Assembly (NCBI GenBank): GCA_039198225.1 | Contig: JBCCTQ010000017.1 | Coordinates: 18,755-82,754 of the forward strand | Reading direction: 5' to 3' | DNA: 64,000 nucleotides | DNA from: JASJAR01 sp039198225 | GTDB taxonomy: Bacteria; Pseudomonadota; Alphaproteobacteria; Rhodobacterales; Rhodobacteraceae | Part shown: one piece after another, positions 34,271 through 43,511 of the stretch | Numbering within the stretch: position 1 is the stretch's first letter | Layout: every line of letters begins with the position of its first letter | Program-made: the position numbers and the translations under genes | Notes under the pieces: generated by a model | What the model was told of the DNA's origin: nothing | The model's input: only the letters and a program-made list of their open reading frames with translations | Database searches by the model: none

Positions 34271-35569
34271 CTAGCCGTTCTCGCGGAGGACCGCCCCGGC
34301 AAGATAGAGCGATCCGCCGATCAGGATCCGGCTATCGGGGTTGTCTGCGACGATGTCCGCAATGGCGGTTTCCACGTCATCGGCCCGCCGCGCAGGGATC
34401 CCCACCGCCTCGGCGGCGGACGCAGTATCCTCTGCTGTCAGCGTCGCTTCGACACCGGGTATCGTCACAGCGTGGAGCGTTTCGACCGAGCCCTTGAGAT
34501 GGCGAAGGTATCCTTCGACATCCTTGGTTTTGAGCATCCCGCAAACCATCACGGTCTTTCGGGGGGGAAGATCGGCTAGAACCGACACCATCGCCTCACC
34601 TGCAGCCGGGTTATGCCCGCCGTCGAGCCAGATTTCAGCGCCTGGCGCCAGTTCCGTCAGAGGGCCCGCTTTCAGCCGCTGCATCCGTGCGGGCCAATCG
34701 GCTTCGCTGACGGCGGCATCTGCGGCCGGGCCCACAAAGCCCAAATGGCGCAAGCCCACCACCGCCGTGCCTGCGTTAACGATCTGGTGCGGCCCGCGAA
34801 GGTTGGGCATCGGAAGATCGACAAGGCCCGTCTCGTCTTCGACAATAAGGCGTCCGCCCTCGGCGCGCGCATGCCAATGCTGGCCCGCAATCATTGCCGG
34901 TGCTCCGGCCCGGGCGATGGCGTCCTCGATTACGTCGAGGCTTTCTTCCTTTTGGGGTGCGACCACGACCGGCACACCCTTTTTGATGATGCCCGCCTTT
35001 TCGCTGGCGATCTCGCCTAAGGTCTCGCCCAGGAATTGCTGGTGGTCATAGCTGATCGGCGTGATGATCGAGAGCCGCGGCTTGCCGATCACATTGGTAG
35101 CGTCGAGCCGACCGCCAAGACCCACTTCGAGAAGCGTCCAGTCGGCCTGGATCTGCGAGAAGGCCAGAAAGGCCGCGGCCGTGGTGATCTCAAAATAGGT
35201 GATCGGGTCGCCGCCATTGGCCTCGTAAACCTCGTCGAGAAGGGCTGCCAGCTGGTCTTCACCTATAATCCGCCCGGCCAGTCGTATCCTTTCATGGAAC
35301 CTCACCAAATGGGGTGAGGTATAGGCGTGCGCGGTCTGGAACACACCTTCGATCCCGGCCCGGAGCATAGCTTGGGTCGAGCCTTTGCCATTGGTCCCGG
35401 CCACATGGATAACCGGCGGGATCTTCTCTTGGGGATTGCCGAGGGCCTCGAGACAGCGCCACATGCGGTCGAGGGTGAGGTCGATATGCTTGGGATGGAG
35501 CGACATCATCCGTTCGAGGATGACATCCGATGGCGCGGCAGACCTGGTGGCCGAAAGCGTAATGCTCAC
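34271..35569 (-). CDS. folC: Folylpolyglutamate synthase/dihydrofolate synthase
   Basis: 432 residues from GTG at 35569, sharing GTGA with the accD stop. The ATP loop is HVAGTNGKGST, followed by YTSPHLVRFHERIRLAG, TYFEITTAAAFLAFSQ, TLLEVGLGGRLDATNV and WLDGGHNPAAGEAM, all diagnostic of FolC of the Mur ligase superfamily. It adds glutamate to dihydropteroate and folates. The accD-folC pairing is widespread among proteobacteria. Confidence 0.96.
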   Translation of the reverse strand: MSITLSATRSAAPSDVILERMMSLHPKHIDLTLDRMWRCLEALGNPQEKIPPVIHVAGTNGKGSTQAMLRAGIEGVFQTAHAYTSPHLVRFHERIRLAGRIIGEDQLAALLDEVYEANGGDPITYFEITTAAAFLAFSQIQADWTLLEVGLGGRLDATNVIGKPRLSIITPISYDHQQFLGETLGEIASEKAGIIKKGVPVVVAPQKEESLDVIEDAIARAGAPAMIAGQHWHARAEGGRLIVEDETGLVDLPMPNLRGPHQIVNAGTAVVGLRHLGFVGPAADAAVSEADWPARMQRLKAGPLTELAPGAEIWLDGGHNPAAGEAMVSVLADLPPRKTVMVCGMLKTKDVEGYLRHLKGSVETLHAVTIPGVEATLTAEDTASAAEAVGIPARRADDVETAIADIVADNPDSRILIGGSLYLAGAVLRENG

Positions 35570-36507
35570 TCGGCGGCGTCGGCGCGGGGTTCGAGGATCA
35601 GGGGTTCTTCGCTTTCGGGCTCTTCCACCGGGCGTGGCAGATCCCCGGCAATGGCCGGAGGCAATCCGAGAAGAAGCCGCGTGATCCGCACCAATTCTTC
35701 CTTTAGGTCGCGGCGATGGGTGACCCGGTCAAGCATGCCGTGGTCGAGAAGGTACTCGGCGCGCTGGAAGCCCTCGGGGAGTTTTTCGCGGATCGTCTGC
35801 TCGATCACCCGGGGTCCAGCAAAGCAGATGAGAGCATTGGGTTCGGCAATATGGACATCGCCAAGCATGGCGTAAGACGCTGTGACCCCGCCGGTGGTGG
35901 GGTGGGTCAGGACAACGATGTAAGGAAGCCCCGCCTCTTTGACCATATCGACGGCCACAGTCGTCCGCGGCATCTGCATCAGCGACAGGATCCCCTCCTG
36001 CATCCGGGCCCCGCCCGCGGCTGAGAAAAGGACCAAAGGCCGTTTTCGTTCAACGGCCCGTTCGGCAGCTGCGATGATGGCATTGCCGACATACATCCCC
36101 ATCGATCCGCCCATGAAGGAAAAGTCCTGGCCCGCAGCCACGATCGGCGTCCGGCCTATTTCGCCTTCGGCGATGAGCATCGCTTCCTTTTCGCCGGTGA
36201 CTTTTTGGGCCGCTTTCATTCGGTCGGGATATTTCTTTTGGTCGCGGAAACTCAAAGGGTCGACGACCGGTTCGGGCACTTCGACTTCCGTGAAAATCCC
36301 GCCGTCGAAAAGGTGAAAAAACCGGTCTCGCGGCGCGATGGCCATGTGATGCTGGCAATTGGTGCAGACGTTGAGGTTCTCAGCCACTTCGCGGTGAAAC
36401 AGCATCGTTCCGCATTCGGGGCATTTGGTCCAAAGGTTCTCGGGCACCTCGCGACGGGAGAACAGCGAGTTGATCCGTGGCCGGACGTAATTCGAGATCC
36501 AGTTCAT
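35566..36507 (-). CDS. accD: Acetyl-CoA carboxylase carboxyltransferase subunit beta
   Basis: 313 residues. The N-terminal zinc ribbon has Cys29, Cys32, Cys48 and Cys51 (CPECG...CTNCQ). The crotonase-like core contains GSMGMYVGNAIIAAAERAVE, SAAGGARMQEGILSLMQMPRT and LTHPTTGGVTASYAMLGD. It forms the carboxyltransferase with AccA, making malonyl-CoA for fatty acid synthesis. An acidic proline-rich tail of about 30 residues closes the protein. ATG at 36507; overlaps folC by 4 bases. Confidence 0.97.
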   Translation of the reverse strand: MNWISNYVRPRINSLFSRREVPENLWTKCPECGTMLFHREVAENLNVCTNCQHHMAIAPRDRFFHLFDGGIFTEVEVPEPVVDPLSFRDQKKYPDRMKAAQKVTGEKEAMLIAEGEIGRTPIVAAGQDFSFMGGSMGMYVGNAIIAAAERAVERKRPLVLFSAAGGARMQEGILSLMQMPRTTVAVDMVKEAGLPYIVVLTHPTTGGVTASYAMLGDVHIAEPNALICFAGPRVIEQTIREKLPEGFQRAEYLLDHGMLDRVTHRRDLKEELVRITRLLLGLPPAIAGDLPRPVEEPESEEPLILEPRADAAE

Positions 36508-36570
36508 ATTCTGCCCTTATTCGTTGGCCGAGAGGTAATCCTGGCCAGCGAAAAATGCAATCAGGGCGAT

Positions 36571-37464
36571 CTAGCGTGCGGTCAGGCGCCGGGTGATTGC
36601 CCATGAAAGGCCGAGAAGGATTGCGCTCCCGGCAATAGACCAGCCGATGGGTTCAGGATCGGCCGCATCATAGGGCGTGCGAAAAAGGGCCAGACCAGTC
36701 ACCGTGCCCTCTGTAGCGATCACGGCAAGGCCCATTGTGTTGTTGGCAAAGTGGATCCCCCAGGCCGCGCCGAGTGAGCCCGTGCGCGCTGTCAGATCGG
36801 CGGCCGCGAGACCGAAGAGCGTGGCCACGATGATCGGCAGCCAAAAATTCTCGCCTAGGGCCCCCGGATTGTAATGGACCAGGCCAAAAAGGAGCGAGGG
36901 GACTAACATCCACACAAAAGCGCTTTTGAAACGTGCGGCGAGCTGGCTTTGAAGATAACCCCGGAAGGCGAGCTCTTCGGCACCGGTTTGGACGATGATC
37001 GCGAGAAGCGTCAGGGGAAGGATGCTCAGCCACCGGAGGGGGTCGAGATTGGGGAGCCCGTCAAAGCCCACAAAAAGCACCGGAAGAAAGGTGATTGCCG
37101 CCAGGCCGAAGGTCACACCTGCGGCAATGGCGAAGTCCCGGATCACACGCGGTGCCCGGCCGAGATAAGCTCCGAACCCCCGCCCATGCAGAAACTTGCC
37201 CGCCGCAAACGCACCGAGCGCCATGGCAGGAAAACTCGTCAGCAAGAGAAAAAGCGTAATCTCCGGCGTTTCCGGCGCCGCAAAGAGGAACGACCATTCA
37301 TCAAAGCTGAGATCGGGCCCTATCAGACGCCAGCCCAATAGAAGCGCGGCGAATGTGCCAATGATATAAATGATCGCTGCCAAGATCAGCCCGAGGGCGA
37401 GCCGCCAAAGGGCGGGACGGTAGGGGGCGGGATCAGAAAGCGGGGCGTAACGGGCATAGGCCAT
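36571..37464 (-). CDS. CPBP family intramembrane metalloprotease
   Basis: 297 residues from ATG at 37464. About eight hydrophobic helices. The Abi/CAAX-protease motifs are visible: GAEELAFRGYLQSQL (EExxxR), then a His in LFGLVHYNPGALGENF and GIHFANNTMGL. These intramembrane proteases process prenylated proteins in eukaryotes; bacterial roles are mostly unknown. It sits upstream of accD on the same strand with a 63-base gap. Confidence 0.9.
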   Translation of the reverse strand: MAYARYAPLSDPAPYRPALWRLALGLILAAIIYIIGTFAALLLGWRLIGPDLSFDEWSFLFAAPETPEITLFLLLTSFPAMALGAFAAGKFLHGRGFGAYLGRAPRVIRDFAIAAGVTFGLAAITFLPVLFVGFDGLPNLDPLRWLSILPLTLLAIIVQTGAEELAFRGYLQSQLAARFKSAFVWMLVPSLLFGLVHYNPGALGENFWLPIIVATLFGLAAADLTARTGSLGAAWGIHFANNTMGLAVIATEGTVTGLALFRTPYDAADPEPIGWSIAGSAILLGLSWAITRRLTAR

Positions 37465-37632
37465 GGCCGAGTAACTGGATATCCTGTATCCTTTCGTCAA
37501 CGCCCCCCTAGGATTGAATATTTTGCGCGCTAATTTTGTGTGCTTCGCGTTCAAGTGCTTTCACTTCTCGCCCATGGGCCTATAAATCAAGGCTCGGCCA
37601 TGCAGTAGCAGAGCGCCATGCAAGCCACGCGC

Positions 37633-37650
37633 GCCGGAGACAACTCCGGC
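37633..37650 (+). other. Hairpin in the ilvD leader
   Basis: GCCGGAG (37633-37639), loop ACAA, CTCCGGC (37644-37650), 66 bases before the ilvD start. No T-run follows. A TATAAA at 37581-37586 is a possible -10 element. No leader peptide rich in branched-chain codons was seen, so classical attenuation is not supported. Confidence 0.4.
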
Positions 37651-37716
37651 CAAGCCGCCTCAGCTTGCAGCGCTATCTTTGCTTAGATATGGGTCGCGGC
37701 CAGTTCGAGGGACAGC

Positions 37717-39450
37717 ATGCTTAAACGGCGTTGGGACAAAGCTAAACTGCCGAGCCGCTACGTGACGGAGGGGCCCGCTCGGGCGCCGCACCGGTCGTAT
37801 TTTTATGCGATGGGTCTTTCCGAAGAAGAGATCCATCAGCCTTTCGTCGGCGTGGCCACCTGCTGGAATGAAGCAGCCCCCTGTAACATTTCGCTGAACC
37901 GCCAGGCGCAAGCGGTCAAGCTCGGTGTGAAGGTCGGGGGCGGCACGCCGCGCGAATTCACCACCATCACCGTAACCGACGGGATTGCCATGGGCCATGA
38001 GGGGATGCGCTCGTCCCTCGCCTCGCGGGAGGCGATTGCCGACACGGTGGAACTCACCATGCGCGGCCATTGCTACGACGCGGTTGTGGGGCTTGCGGGC
38101 TGTGACAAGTCCTTGCCTGGCATGATGATGGCCATGGTTCGGCTCAATGTGCCGAGCGTTTTCATCTATGGCGGCTCGATCCTTCCGGGTCGGCTCAACG
38201 GCAAGGATATCACTGTCCAGGACGTGTTCGAGGCCGTGGGGAAGCACCAGGCAGGCAACTACTCCGACGAGGAACTCGCCGTTCTTGAACGGGTGGCGTG
38301 CCCTTCGGCAGGGGCGTGTGGTGGCCAATTTACCGCCAATACCATGGCCTGCGTGTCTGAGGCGGTAGGGCTCGCGCTGCCTAATTCCTCTGGTGCTCCG
38401 GCCCCTTACGAGAGCCGCGACGCGTACGGCAAAGCCTCGGGCGAGGCGGTGATGAACCTTATTGAGCGCAATATCCGCGCCAGGGATATCGTGACGCGGG
38501 AATCCCTTGAAAATGCCGCGCGGGTCGTGGCCTGCACCGGCGGTTCGACCAATGCGGGGCTTCATTTGCCCGCCATCGCCCATGAGGCGGGGATCTCGTT
38601 TGATCTCTTCGATGTCTGCGAGATCTTCCGCGACACGCCCTATTTCGTGGACCTTAAGCCGGGCGGGCAATACGTGGCTAAGGATCTTTACGAGGCAGGT
38701 GGCGTGCCGGTCGTGATGCGCGAACTGCGGCGTGCGGGCCTTGTCCACGAAGATTGCATGACGTCGACCGGGCGGAGCATGGGCGAAGAGCTTGATCTTG
38801 TGGAGCGCGAGGCCGACGGGCGGGTGATCTACCCAGTCGACGCACCGATTTCGCCGACTGGCGGGGTCGTGGGCCTTGAGGGGAACCTCGCTCCAGAAGG
38901 CGCGATCGTGAAAGTGGCCGGCATCCCGACCGAGCTTCAGCGTTTCGTGGGACCGGCCCGGATATTCGAATGCGAGGAAGACGCCTTCGAAGCGGTCAAG
39001 CGGCGCGAATACCAGGAAGGCGAAGTCATCGTCATTCGCAACGAGGGTCCCGCCGGGGGGCCCGGTATGCGCGAAATGCTCGCCACGACCGCGGCGATCT
39101 CGGGCCAAGGCATGGGCAAAAAGGTCGCCTTGATCACCGATGGGCGTTTCTCCGGCGCAACACGCGGGCTCTGTGTGGGTCATGTTGGGCCGGAAGCGGC
39201 CCATTGTGGCCCTATCGCATTGATTCGGAACGGCGACGTCATTACACTCGACGCCAACAAGGGCGAACTCTCGGTGAACCTCACCGAAGAAGAATTCGCC
39301 GAAAGGCGAGAGCAGTGGGGCGGTCCCCGTGAGACGATCTACGCGAGCGGCGCGCTTTGGAAATATGCGCAGCTTGTCGGGGCAACCCGGCAAGGAGCGG
39401 TCACGCATCCCGGCGCCAATGACGAGCGCCACATCTACGTCGACATTTAA
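37717..39450 (+). CDS. ilvD: Dihydroxy-acid dehydratase
   Basis: 577 residues. It dehydrates dihydroxy acids in isoleucine and valine synthesis. Fe-S cluster cysteines appear in GVATCWNEAAPCN, GLAGCDKSLPGMMMAM and CPSAGACGGQFTANTMAC. The C-terminal half has TDGRFSGATRGLCVGHVGPEA. The start ATG lies after GAGGGACAGC. The next gene begins inside its last 32 bases. Confidence 0.97.
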   Translation: MLKRRWDKAKLPSRYVTEGPARAPHRSYFYAMGLSEEEIHQPFVGVATCWNEAAPCNISLNRQAQAVKLGVKVGGGTPREFTTITVTDGIAMGHEGMRSSLASREAIADTVELTMRGHCYDAVVGLAGCDKSLPGMMMAMVRLNVPSVFIYGGSILPGRLNGKDITVQDVFEAVGKHQAGNYSDEELAVLERVACPSAGACGGQFTANTMACVSEAVGLALPNSSGAPAPYESRDAYGKASGEAVMNLIERNIRARDIVTRESLENAARVVACTGGSTNAGLHLPAIAHEAGISFDLFDVCEIFRDTPYFVDLKPGGQYVAKDLYEAGGVPVVMRELRRAGLVHEDCMTSTGRSMGEELDLVEREADGRVIYPVDAPISPTGGVVGLEGNLAPEGAIVKVAGIPTELQRFVGPARIFECEEDAFEAVKRREYQEGEVIVIRNEGPAGGPGMREMLATTAAISGQGMGKKVALITDGRFSGATRGLCVGHVGPEAAHCGPIALIRNGDVITLDANKGELSVNLTEEEFAERREQWGGPRETIYASGALWKYAQLVGATRQGAVTHPGANDERHIYVDI

Positions 39451-40057
39451 ATTCGCGGCTTTCGCACTGCTTCTGGGCTGTGGGGCCCAGGTCGACGTTA
39501 CTCGCCTGGCTCCCGACCGGATACTGGTGGCAGAGGACGTCGTTGTGGCTGGGCCTCCGGGCTATTGCGTCGACCCGTCCGGTCTCCGCGAAACGGTTGA
39601 AGCGACCTTCGTTCTACTGGGAAGCTGCGCAGTCTTGAGCGAAGGCGGGCTTCGGACAGCGCCGGACCAGCCAGGGGTTTTGACGGTTCTGATTTCGGCA
39701 GAAGAGGATGGATCGTCCCTGTCGGTGGCCAGCGAGGACGAGCTCCGCTCGTTCTTTGACGGCGCAGAAGGTCGTGCGGCCCTGTCGCCGGACGGTAGGG
39801 CTGAAAGCATCCTCATACTCGAGACCCGCGTGGACGACGGTCAAGTCTATGTCCGTGCACGCGACATGTCGCCCCTTCGCCCCGATGGGGTCGATCGGGA
39901 GTATTGGCGGGCACTTTTCGAACTCAATGGTCGTCTGGTGACTGCGACGCTCCTTGGATTTGAAGTCGACCCCTTGGAACCCGAAGAAGGGCTCGAAACC
40001 CTGACGGCCCTCACCGCGCGGCTTTTTCGCGAGAACGAGCCAGGTCTTCCGGAATGA
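39419..40057 (+). CDS. Small putative lipoprotein downstream of ilvD
   Basis: 212 residues from ATG at 39419, within the end of ilvD in another frame. The N-terminus MTSATSTSTFKFAAFALLLGCGAQ is a lipoprotein signal with LLGC lipobox. The mature part is acidic with a FVLLGSCAVL segment and no recognised domain (ILVAEDVVVAGPPGYCVDPS). It shares its operon position with ilvD in related genomes as I recall. Function unknown. Confidence 0.75.
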   Translation: MTSATSTSTFKFAAFALLLGCGAQVDVTRLAPDRILVAEDVVVAGPPGYCVDPSGLRETVEATFVLLGSCAVLSEGGLRTAPDQPGVLTVLISAEEDGSSLSVASEDELRSFFDGAEGRAALSPDGRAESILILETRVDDGQVYVRARDMSPLRPDGVDREYWRALFELNGRLVTATLLGFEVDPLEPEEGLETLTALTARLFRENEPGLPE

Positions 40058-40115
40058 GGGGCCTGCGAAAGATAGTTCTCAGCCTGAGCGGCGCCCGCCC
40101 GGTGCGAGGATCGAG

Positions 40116-40889
40116 ATGAGCGGATTGGTGGCAGGCCGTCTGGCCGGATGGGCAGAACGCAAGATGCTCACCCGCTGGTCGCGGCTGGCCGACCGGGCTC
40201 CGGTCGAAGACCCCTCGGCTCTGAAATCCGTCCGGAGCCGCGCCCGGGCCCTCCAGCAGCGGGTAGATCGGCTCCTTCATGTGGCCGATACACGGCTCGC
40301 GCTTCCCATGGTCGGAGCGACCGGCATTAAAAGGCCGCTCCACAGCGACTGGGCCTGGCGGCCTGGCCTCTGGGCAGGTCCGGTCCGGCCCGCTGGCGTC
40401 GTGGCGGCCGGTAACAAAACGGCCTTTGGGCCCGAAGCCTCTCTCCACCATGATTGTCGGTGGTCCGAGATCACCCTGCGCCAGATCCGGAACAGTTCGG
40501 CCAATGACCTCGCCCCCTATTCGCTCCGCCTCGATGTGTTCGATTTCGATGGTTCCTACTTGAGCCTCGTGATCGAATTGCCGAGTGCGGCTGCGGCGGG
40601 TCTTTCAAAAAACCATATCGTCGGCGTGGATCTCCGGATGCAGACCGAGCGCAGTGTGGAGGTCTTTGCTCGGCTAAATGTCCGCCACGGCCCCAATACC
40701 GAACAGGTCGTCCGCGAAGTCCCGCCCGGCAACGGCGACCGGAATGTCGAGTTTGACCTCGCCTATAGTGAGATGAACGAACGCCGGGTCGAGCGGGCCT
40801 GGGTCGATCTCATTTTTGAGCGACCCGCATTCAATGAGATCCGAATTGAAGATGTGACATTCACCCGCCGACCGAGGGCAGGTTTTTGA
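40116..40889 (+). CDS. DUF6478 family protein
   Basis: 257 residues, no signal peptide. The arrangement LALPMVGATGIKRPLHSDWAWRPGLWAGPVRP, then HHDCRWSEITLRQIRN and SLRLDVFDFDGSYLSLVIELP fits the Rhodobacteraceae family DUF6478 as I remember it. The body is beta-rich. Function unknown. It starts 58 bases after the lipoprotein gene and overlaps the following gene by TTGA. Confidence 0.7.
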   Translation: MSGLVAGRLAGWAERKMLTRWSRLADRAPVEDPSALKSVRSRARALQQRVDRLLHVADTRLALPMVGATGIKRPLHSDWAWRPGLWAGPVRPAGVVAAGNKTAFGPEASLHHDCRWSEITLRQIRNSSANDLAPYSLRLDVFDFDGSYLSLVIELPSAAAAGLSKNHIVGVDLRMQTERSVEVFARLNVRHGPNTEQVVREVPPGNGDRNVEFDLAYSEMNERRVERAWVDLIFERPAFNEIRIEDVTFTRRPRAGF

Positions 40890-41284
40890 AGGATACCGGC
40901 TTTTCTGCCCTGCGCCTCGCGCGCACTGCGATCCGCGATGGCCATTGGGAAGGGGTGCTAACCCGCCATGTTCCGGGCGACAGCCCCCCCTTGATCGATC
41001 TGTGTTACCGCGACCTGCCGTTGGCCGAATTGACCCTCGAAGCCGATGCAGGGGGCCATGCGGGTGGGCGCTGGCGGGCGCGGGTGGCGATCCCCGTGGA
41101 CATGCTATCGGACGGCGTTCAGACATTTACGCTGATTGACCGGGAAACCGGCCTCGCGCTCGATAGCTTTGCCGTCTCTCTCGGTGAGCCCTTGGGCGAC
41201 GATATCCGGGCCGAGGTCGATCTTTTGCGGTCAGAGCTTGATCTTTTGAAACGCGCATTTCGGCGTCACTGCGCTGAAAGCTAA
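40886..41284 (+). CDS. Hypothetical protein coupled to DUF6478 gene
   Basis: 132 residues from a TTG sharing TTGA with the previous stop, which argues for translational coupling. The protein is beta-rich up to residue 100 (WEGVLTRHVPG, LIDLCYRDLPLAELTLEAD) and ends in a short coiled helix (EVDLLRSELDLLKRAF). I do not recognise it. Together with DUF6478 it may form a complex; this is inferred from coupling only. Confidence 0.7.
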   Translation: MKDTGFSALRLARTAIRDGHWEGVLTRHVPGDSPPLIDLCYRDLPLAELTLEADAGGHAGGRWRARVAIPVDMLSDGVQTFTLIDRETGLALDSFAVSLGEPLGDDIRAEVDLLRSELDLLKRAFRRHCAES

Positions 41285-41550
41285 GATCAAAGAGCCCGAA
41301 CTGTTGCGGGAAAGCCCTAGAATCCGGGGGCAAACCTGGGGCAAAATCCCGGCGGTTTATACCGCCATACGGTCGACAAACCCCTTAAATAATTAACTTT
41401 TTATGCTTTTGAAGCATGTTGCGTTTCCGCCACGGGCACGATTCGCAAGAAACCCCGATATTGTCGGCCCCTCACCCAATTCTCGCCTTCTTTGCCCAGG
41501 ATACCGGAAAGGCGCTGGGGGGCGGCCTTTGTTAAAGGGTTGAACTGCCT
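41285..41550. other. Intergenic region upstream of the LysR gene with two inverted repeats
   Basis: 266 bases. GGCGGT-TTAT-ACCGCC (41351-41366) and ATGCTT-TTG-AAGCAT (41403-41417) are short perfect inverted repeats separated by the AT-rich AAATAATTAAC stretch. One may be an operator for the LysR regulator and the AT-rich stretch part of a promoter. The gene upstream has no clear terminator. Confidence 0.45.
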
Positions 41551-42456
41551 ATGGACCGACTGACCGAAATGGAAGCTTTTGCGACCGTCGTCGATCAGGG
41601 TGGGTTTACTGATGCTGCCAAGAAGATGGGGATTTCGAAATCTGCCGTCTCCAAACATGTCTCTTCGCTGGAAGCGCGCCTCGGCGCACGACTACTGAAT
41701 AGAACGACGCGTCGTGTGAGCCCAACTGAAATCGGCCTCGCCTATTATGATCGGGCGCGGCGGGTTTTGAACGATGCCGGCGAAGCGGATGCGCTCGTCA
41801 CCTCAATGCAATCGGCACCTTCCGGTCTGCTCCGGATCTCGGTTGCCACCGACTTCGGGGTGAACCATCTGTCGCCTGTCCTCGGCGATTTCTTGCAAGA
41901 ATTCCCGGACATTACAGTCAACATGGTGCTGAACAATCGCTATGTTGAGTTGATCTCCGAAGGGTTCGATATGGCCATCCGGATCGGCGAGCTGGAAGAT
42001 TCCACGCTCCGGGCCCGGAAGCTCTGCGAGACCACGAAGCGGATGATCGCGTCGCCGGAATACTTTGACAAATATGGCCGGCCGCAAAAGATCGACGATC
42101 TGAACGAGCACAAGCTCTTGCATTACTCGAACCAATCTTCCGGCAATGTGTGGAAGATCACGGCTCCTTCGGGTGAAAAGCGCCAAGTGCGTACCGCAGG
42201 CTGGCTCACGGTCAATGATGGTCAAAGCCTCCTCAATGCCGCGATTGCCGGTCTTGGCATCGCTTATTTGCCGAGCTTTCTTTACGGCGACGCGATGGAG
42301 CAAGGTCAGGTCGAGGAAGCCATTCCGGAACTGCCCACCGAGACCCAAGGGATCTACGCGGTCTACCCGCCAGGCCGGTTTACCCAGCCCAAGGTGCGCG
42401 CGTTCATCGACTTTCTTGTCCATGCCTTCTCCGACAAAGGCCCGGATGCTTGGTAG
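41551..42456 (+). CDS. LysR family transcriptional regulator
   Basis: 301 residues. The helix-turn-helix is at the N-terminus (MEAFATVVDQGGFTDAAKKMGISKSAVSKHVSSLEARLGARLLNRTTRR), followed by the periplasmic-binding-like effector domain (LLRISVATDFGVNHLSPVLGDFLQEFPDI, GFDMAIRIGELEDSTLRARKL). It resembles the CrgA-type group that often represses itself. The target and ligand are unknown; the neighbours are not obvious targets because the downstream gene is convergent. Confidence 0.93.
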   Translation: MDRLTEMEAFATVVDQGGFTDAAKKMGISKSAVSKHVSSLEARLGARLLNRTTRRVSPTEIGLAYYDRARRVLNDAGEADALVTSMQSAPSGLLRISVATDFGVNHLSPVLGDFLQEFPDITVNMVLNNRYVELISEGFDMAIRIGELEDSTLRARKLCETTKRMIASPEYFDKYGRPQKIDDLNEHKLLHYSNQSSGNVWKITAPSGEKRQVRTAGWLTVNDGQSLLNAAIAGLGIAYLPSFLYGDAMEQGQVEEAIPELPTETQGIYAVYPPGRFTQPKVRAFIDFLVHAFSDKGPDAW

Positions 42457-42506
42457 TGCCGAGTGTGGTGTGACGTAACGGTACCCCCTTCAGCATGTTT
42501 GCCAAC

Positions 42507-42536
42507 TCGGGCGCCCAACGGGCGCCCGATTTTTTT
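42507..42536 (+). terminator. Rho-independent terminator of the LysR gene
   Basis: TCGGGCGCCC and GGGCGCCCGA form a 10-bp stem around a 3-base AAC loop (42507-42529), followed by seven T. The T-run overlaps the stop codon of the convergent OmpA-like gene. Confidence 0.93.
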
Positions 42537-43509
42537 AGCGCTGGGTGATAACCGCTTCGACCCGCCGGTTGGTGCTCCGACCTTCCTCGCTGTCGTTGGA
42601 AACGAGGGGGACGAGGTACCCCACACCCCGGGCCGCAAGGCGTTGGGCAGCGATGCCGAATTCTCGGCGCAACGTCCCGGCGGCGCTGGCGGCGCGTCGC
42701 TCGGAAAGGCGGATATTGGCGTCGAGACCGCCAACATTGTCCGAATGGCCCACGAGCACGAGGCGCCGGGCAGGGTCAGCGGCGAGCCAGCTTGCCAGGG
42801 CGGCAAGGGACGGGAACGGGCCCTCTCCGAGTTCCGCCGAACCGGGCCGAAAGGCCAGATCGGCCAAGACCACGCGGCCGTCGCGTTCGAGCTGGGTGAT
42901 GAGGTCTACGCCTTCCGGAGGCGTGTCGGGCACAGCGCGCGTTTCCACGGGCGGAGGTGCCGCTTCCGTCGGCCCTTCGGGCGACGGGGCTGCAACCGGT
43001 TCGCTGTCGCTGCCCGCGGGCGAGATCGCTGTCACATGGATATGCCCGCCGCTTCCAGACCGGCTTGTGACCACCGCGACGACGTCCTGACCCGCCTCAC
43101 TGTCTCGAACCGCGGCCAGATAGCGGAAATCGCCGAGATCCACATGCATCGCGGGAGCATCGAGGAGGTCGAGGGCAAGGCGGAAATCGAACCCGCCGCA
43201 TTCGAGGTCGGCGCAAGCGAAGCGGATCGAGTAGTCCGCCGCCTCCAATTGGCGTTCGATCCGGTTGATCAACTGAAACGGGGTTAGATCGCTGTCCGGT
43301 AACCGCCAGGCCAAGCGTTCAACCCGGCCTTCCGCCACAAGCGCTGGCCCGCCGGAGCCGCTCCGGGGTCCGGTGGGGATCAGAACCTGATCTTCGGCGC
43401 GGAGATCACTCCCAGATGGCCGCGCACCCGTGGGCGGCACGACGGGCGCCGCAGCAGCCGCCCCGGCCCAAACAAGGACCCATCCGGCAAAGAGTGATCT
43501 GGCCCCCAT
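42535..43509 (-). CDS. OmpA family protein
   Basis: 324 residues from ATG at 43509, with a signal peptide (FAGWVLVWAGAAAAA). The N-terminal part (residues 60-165, VERLAWRLPDSDLTPFQLINRIERQLEAA) resembles a DUF4892-like domain, then a proline-rich linker, then a C-terminal OmpA peptidoglycan-binding domain with LVGHSDNVGGLDANIRLSERRA and STNRRVEAVITQR. It should tether the outer membrane or a lipoprotein to the cell wall. Two bases after the GNAT stop. Confidence 0.88.
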   Translation of the reverse strand: MGARSLFAGWVLVWAGAAAAAPVVPPTGARPSGSDLRAEDQVLIPTGPRSGSGGPALVAEGRVERLAWRLPDSDLTPFQLINRIERQLEAADYSIRFACADLECGGFDFRLALDLLDAPAMHVDLGDFRYLAAVRDSEAGQDVVAVVTSRSGSGGHIHVTAISPAGSDSEPVAAPSPEGPTEAAPPPVETRAVPDTPPEGVDLITQLERDGRVVLADLAFRPGSAELGEGPFPSLAALASWLAADPARRLVLVGHSDNVGGLDANIRLSERRAASAAGTLRREFGIAAQRLAARGVGYLVPLVSNDSEEGRSTNRRVEAVITQR

Positions 43510-43511
43510 CG

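Noticed and set aside
37660..39432. A 590-codon open frame antisense to ilvD
   Set aside because: It is a GC-rich third-position shadow of ilvD; the sense protein is unmistakable and the antisense product has no domain.
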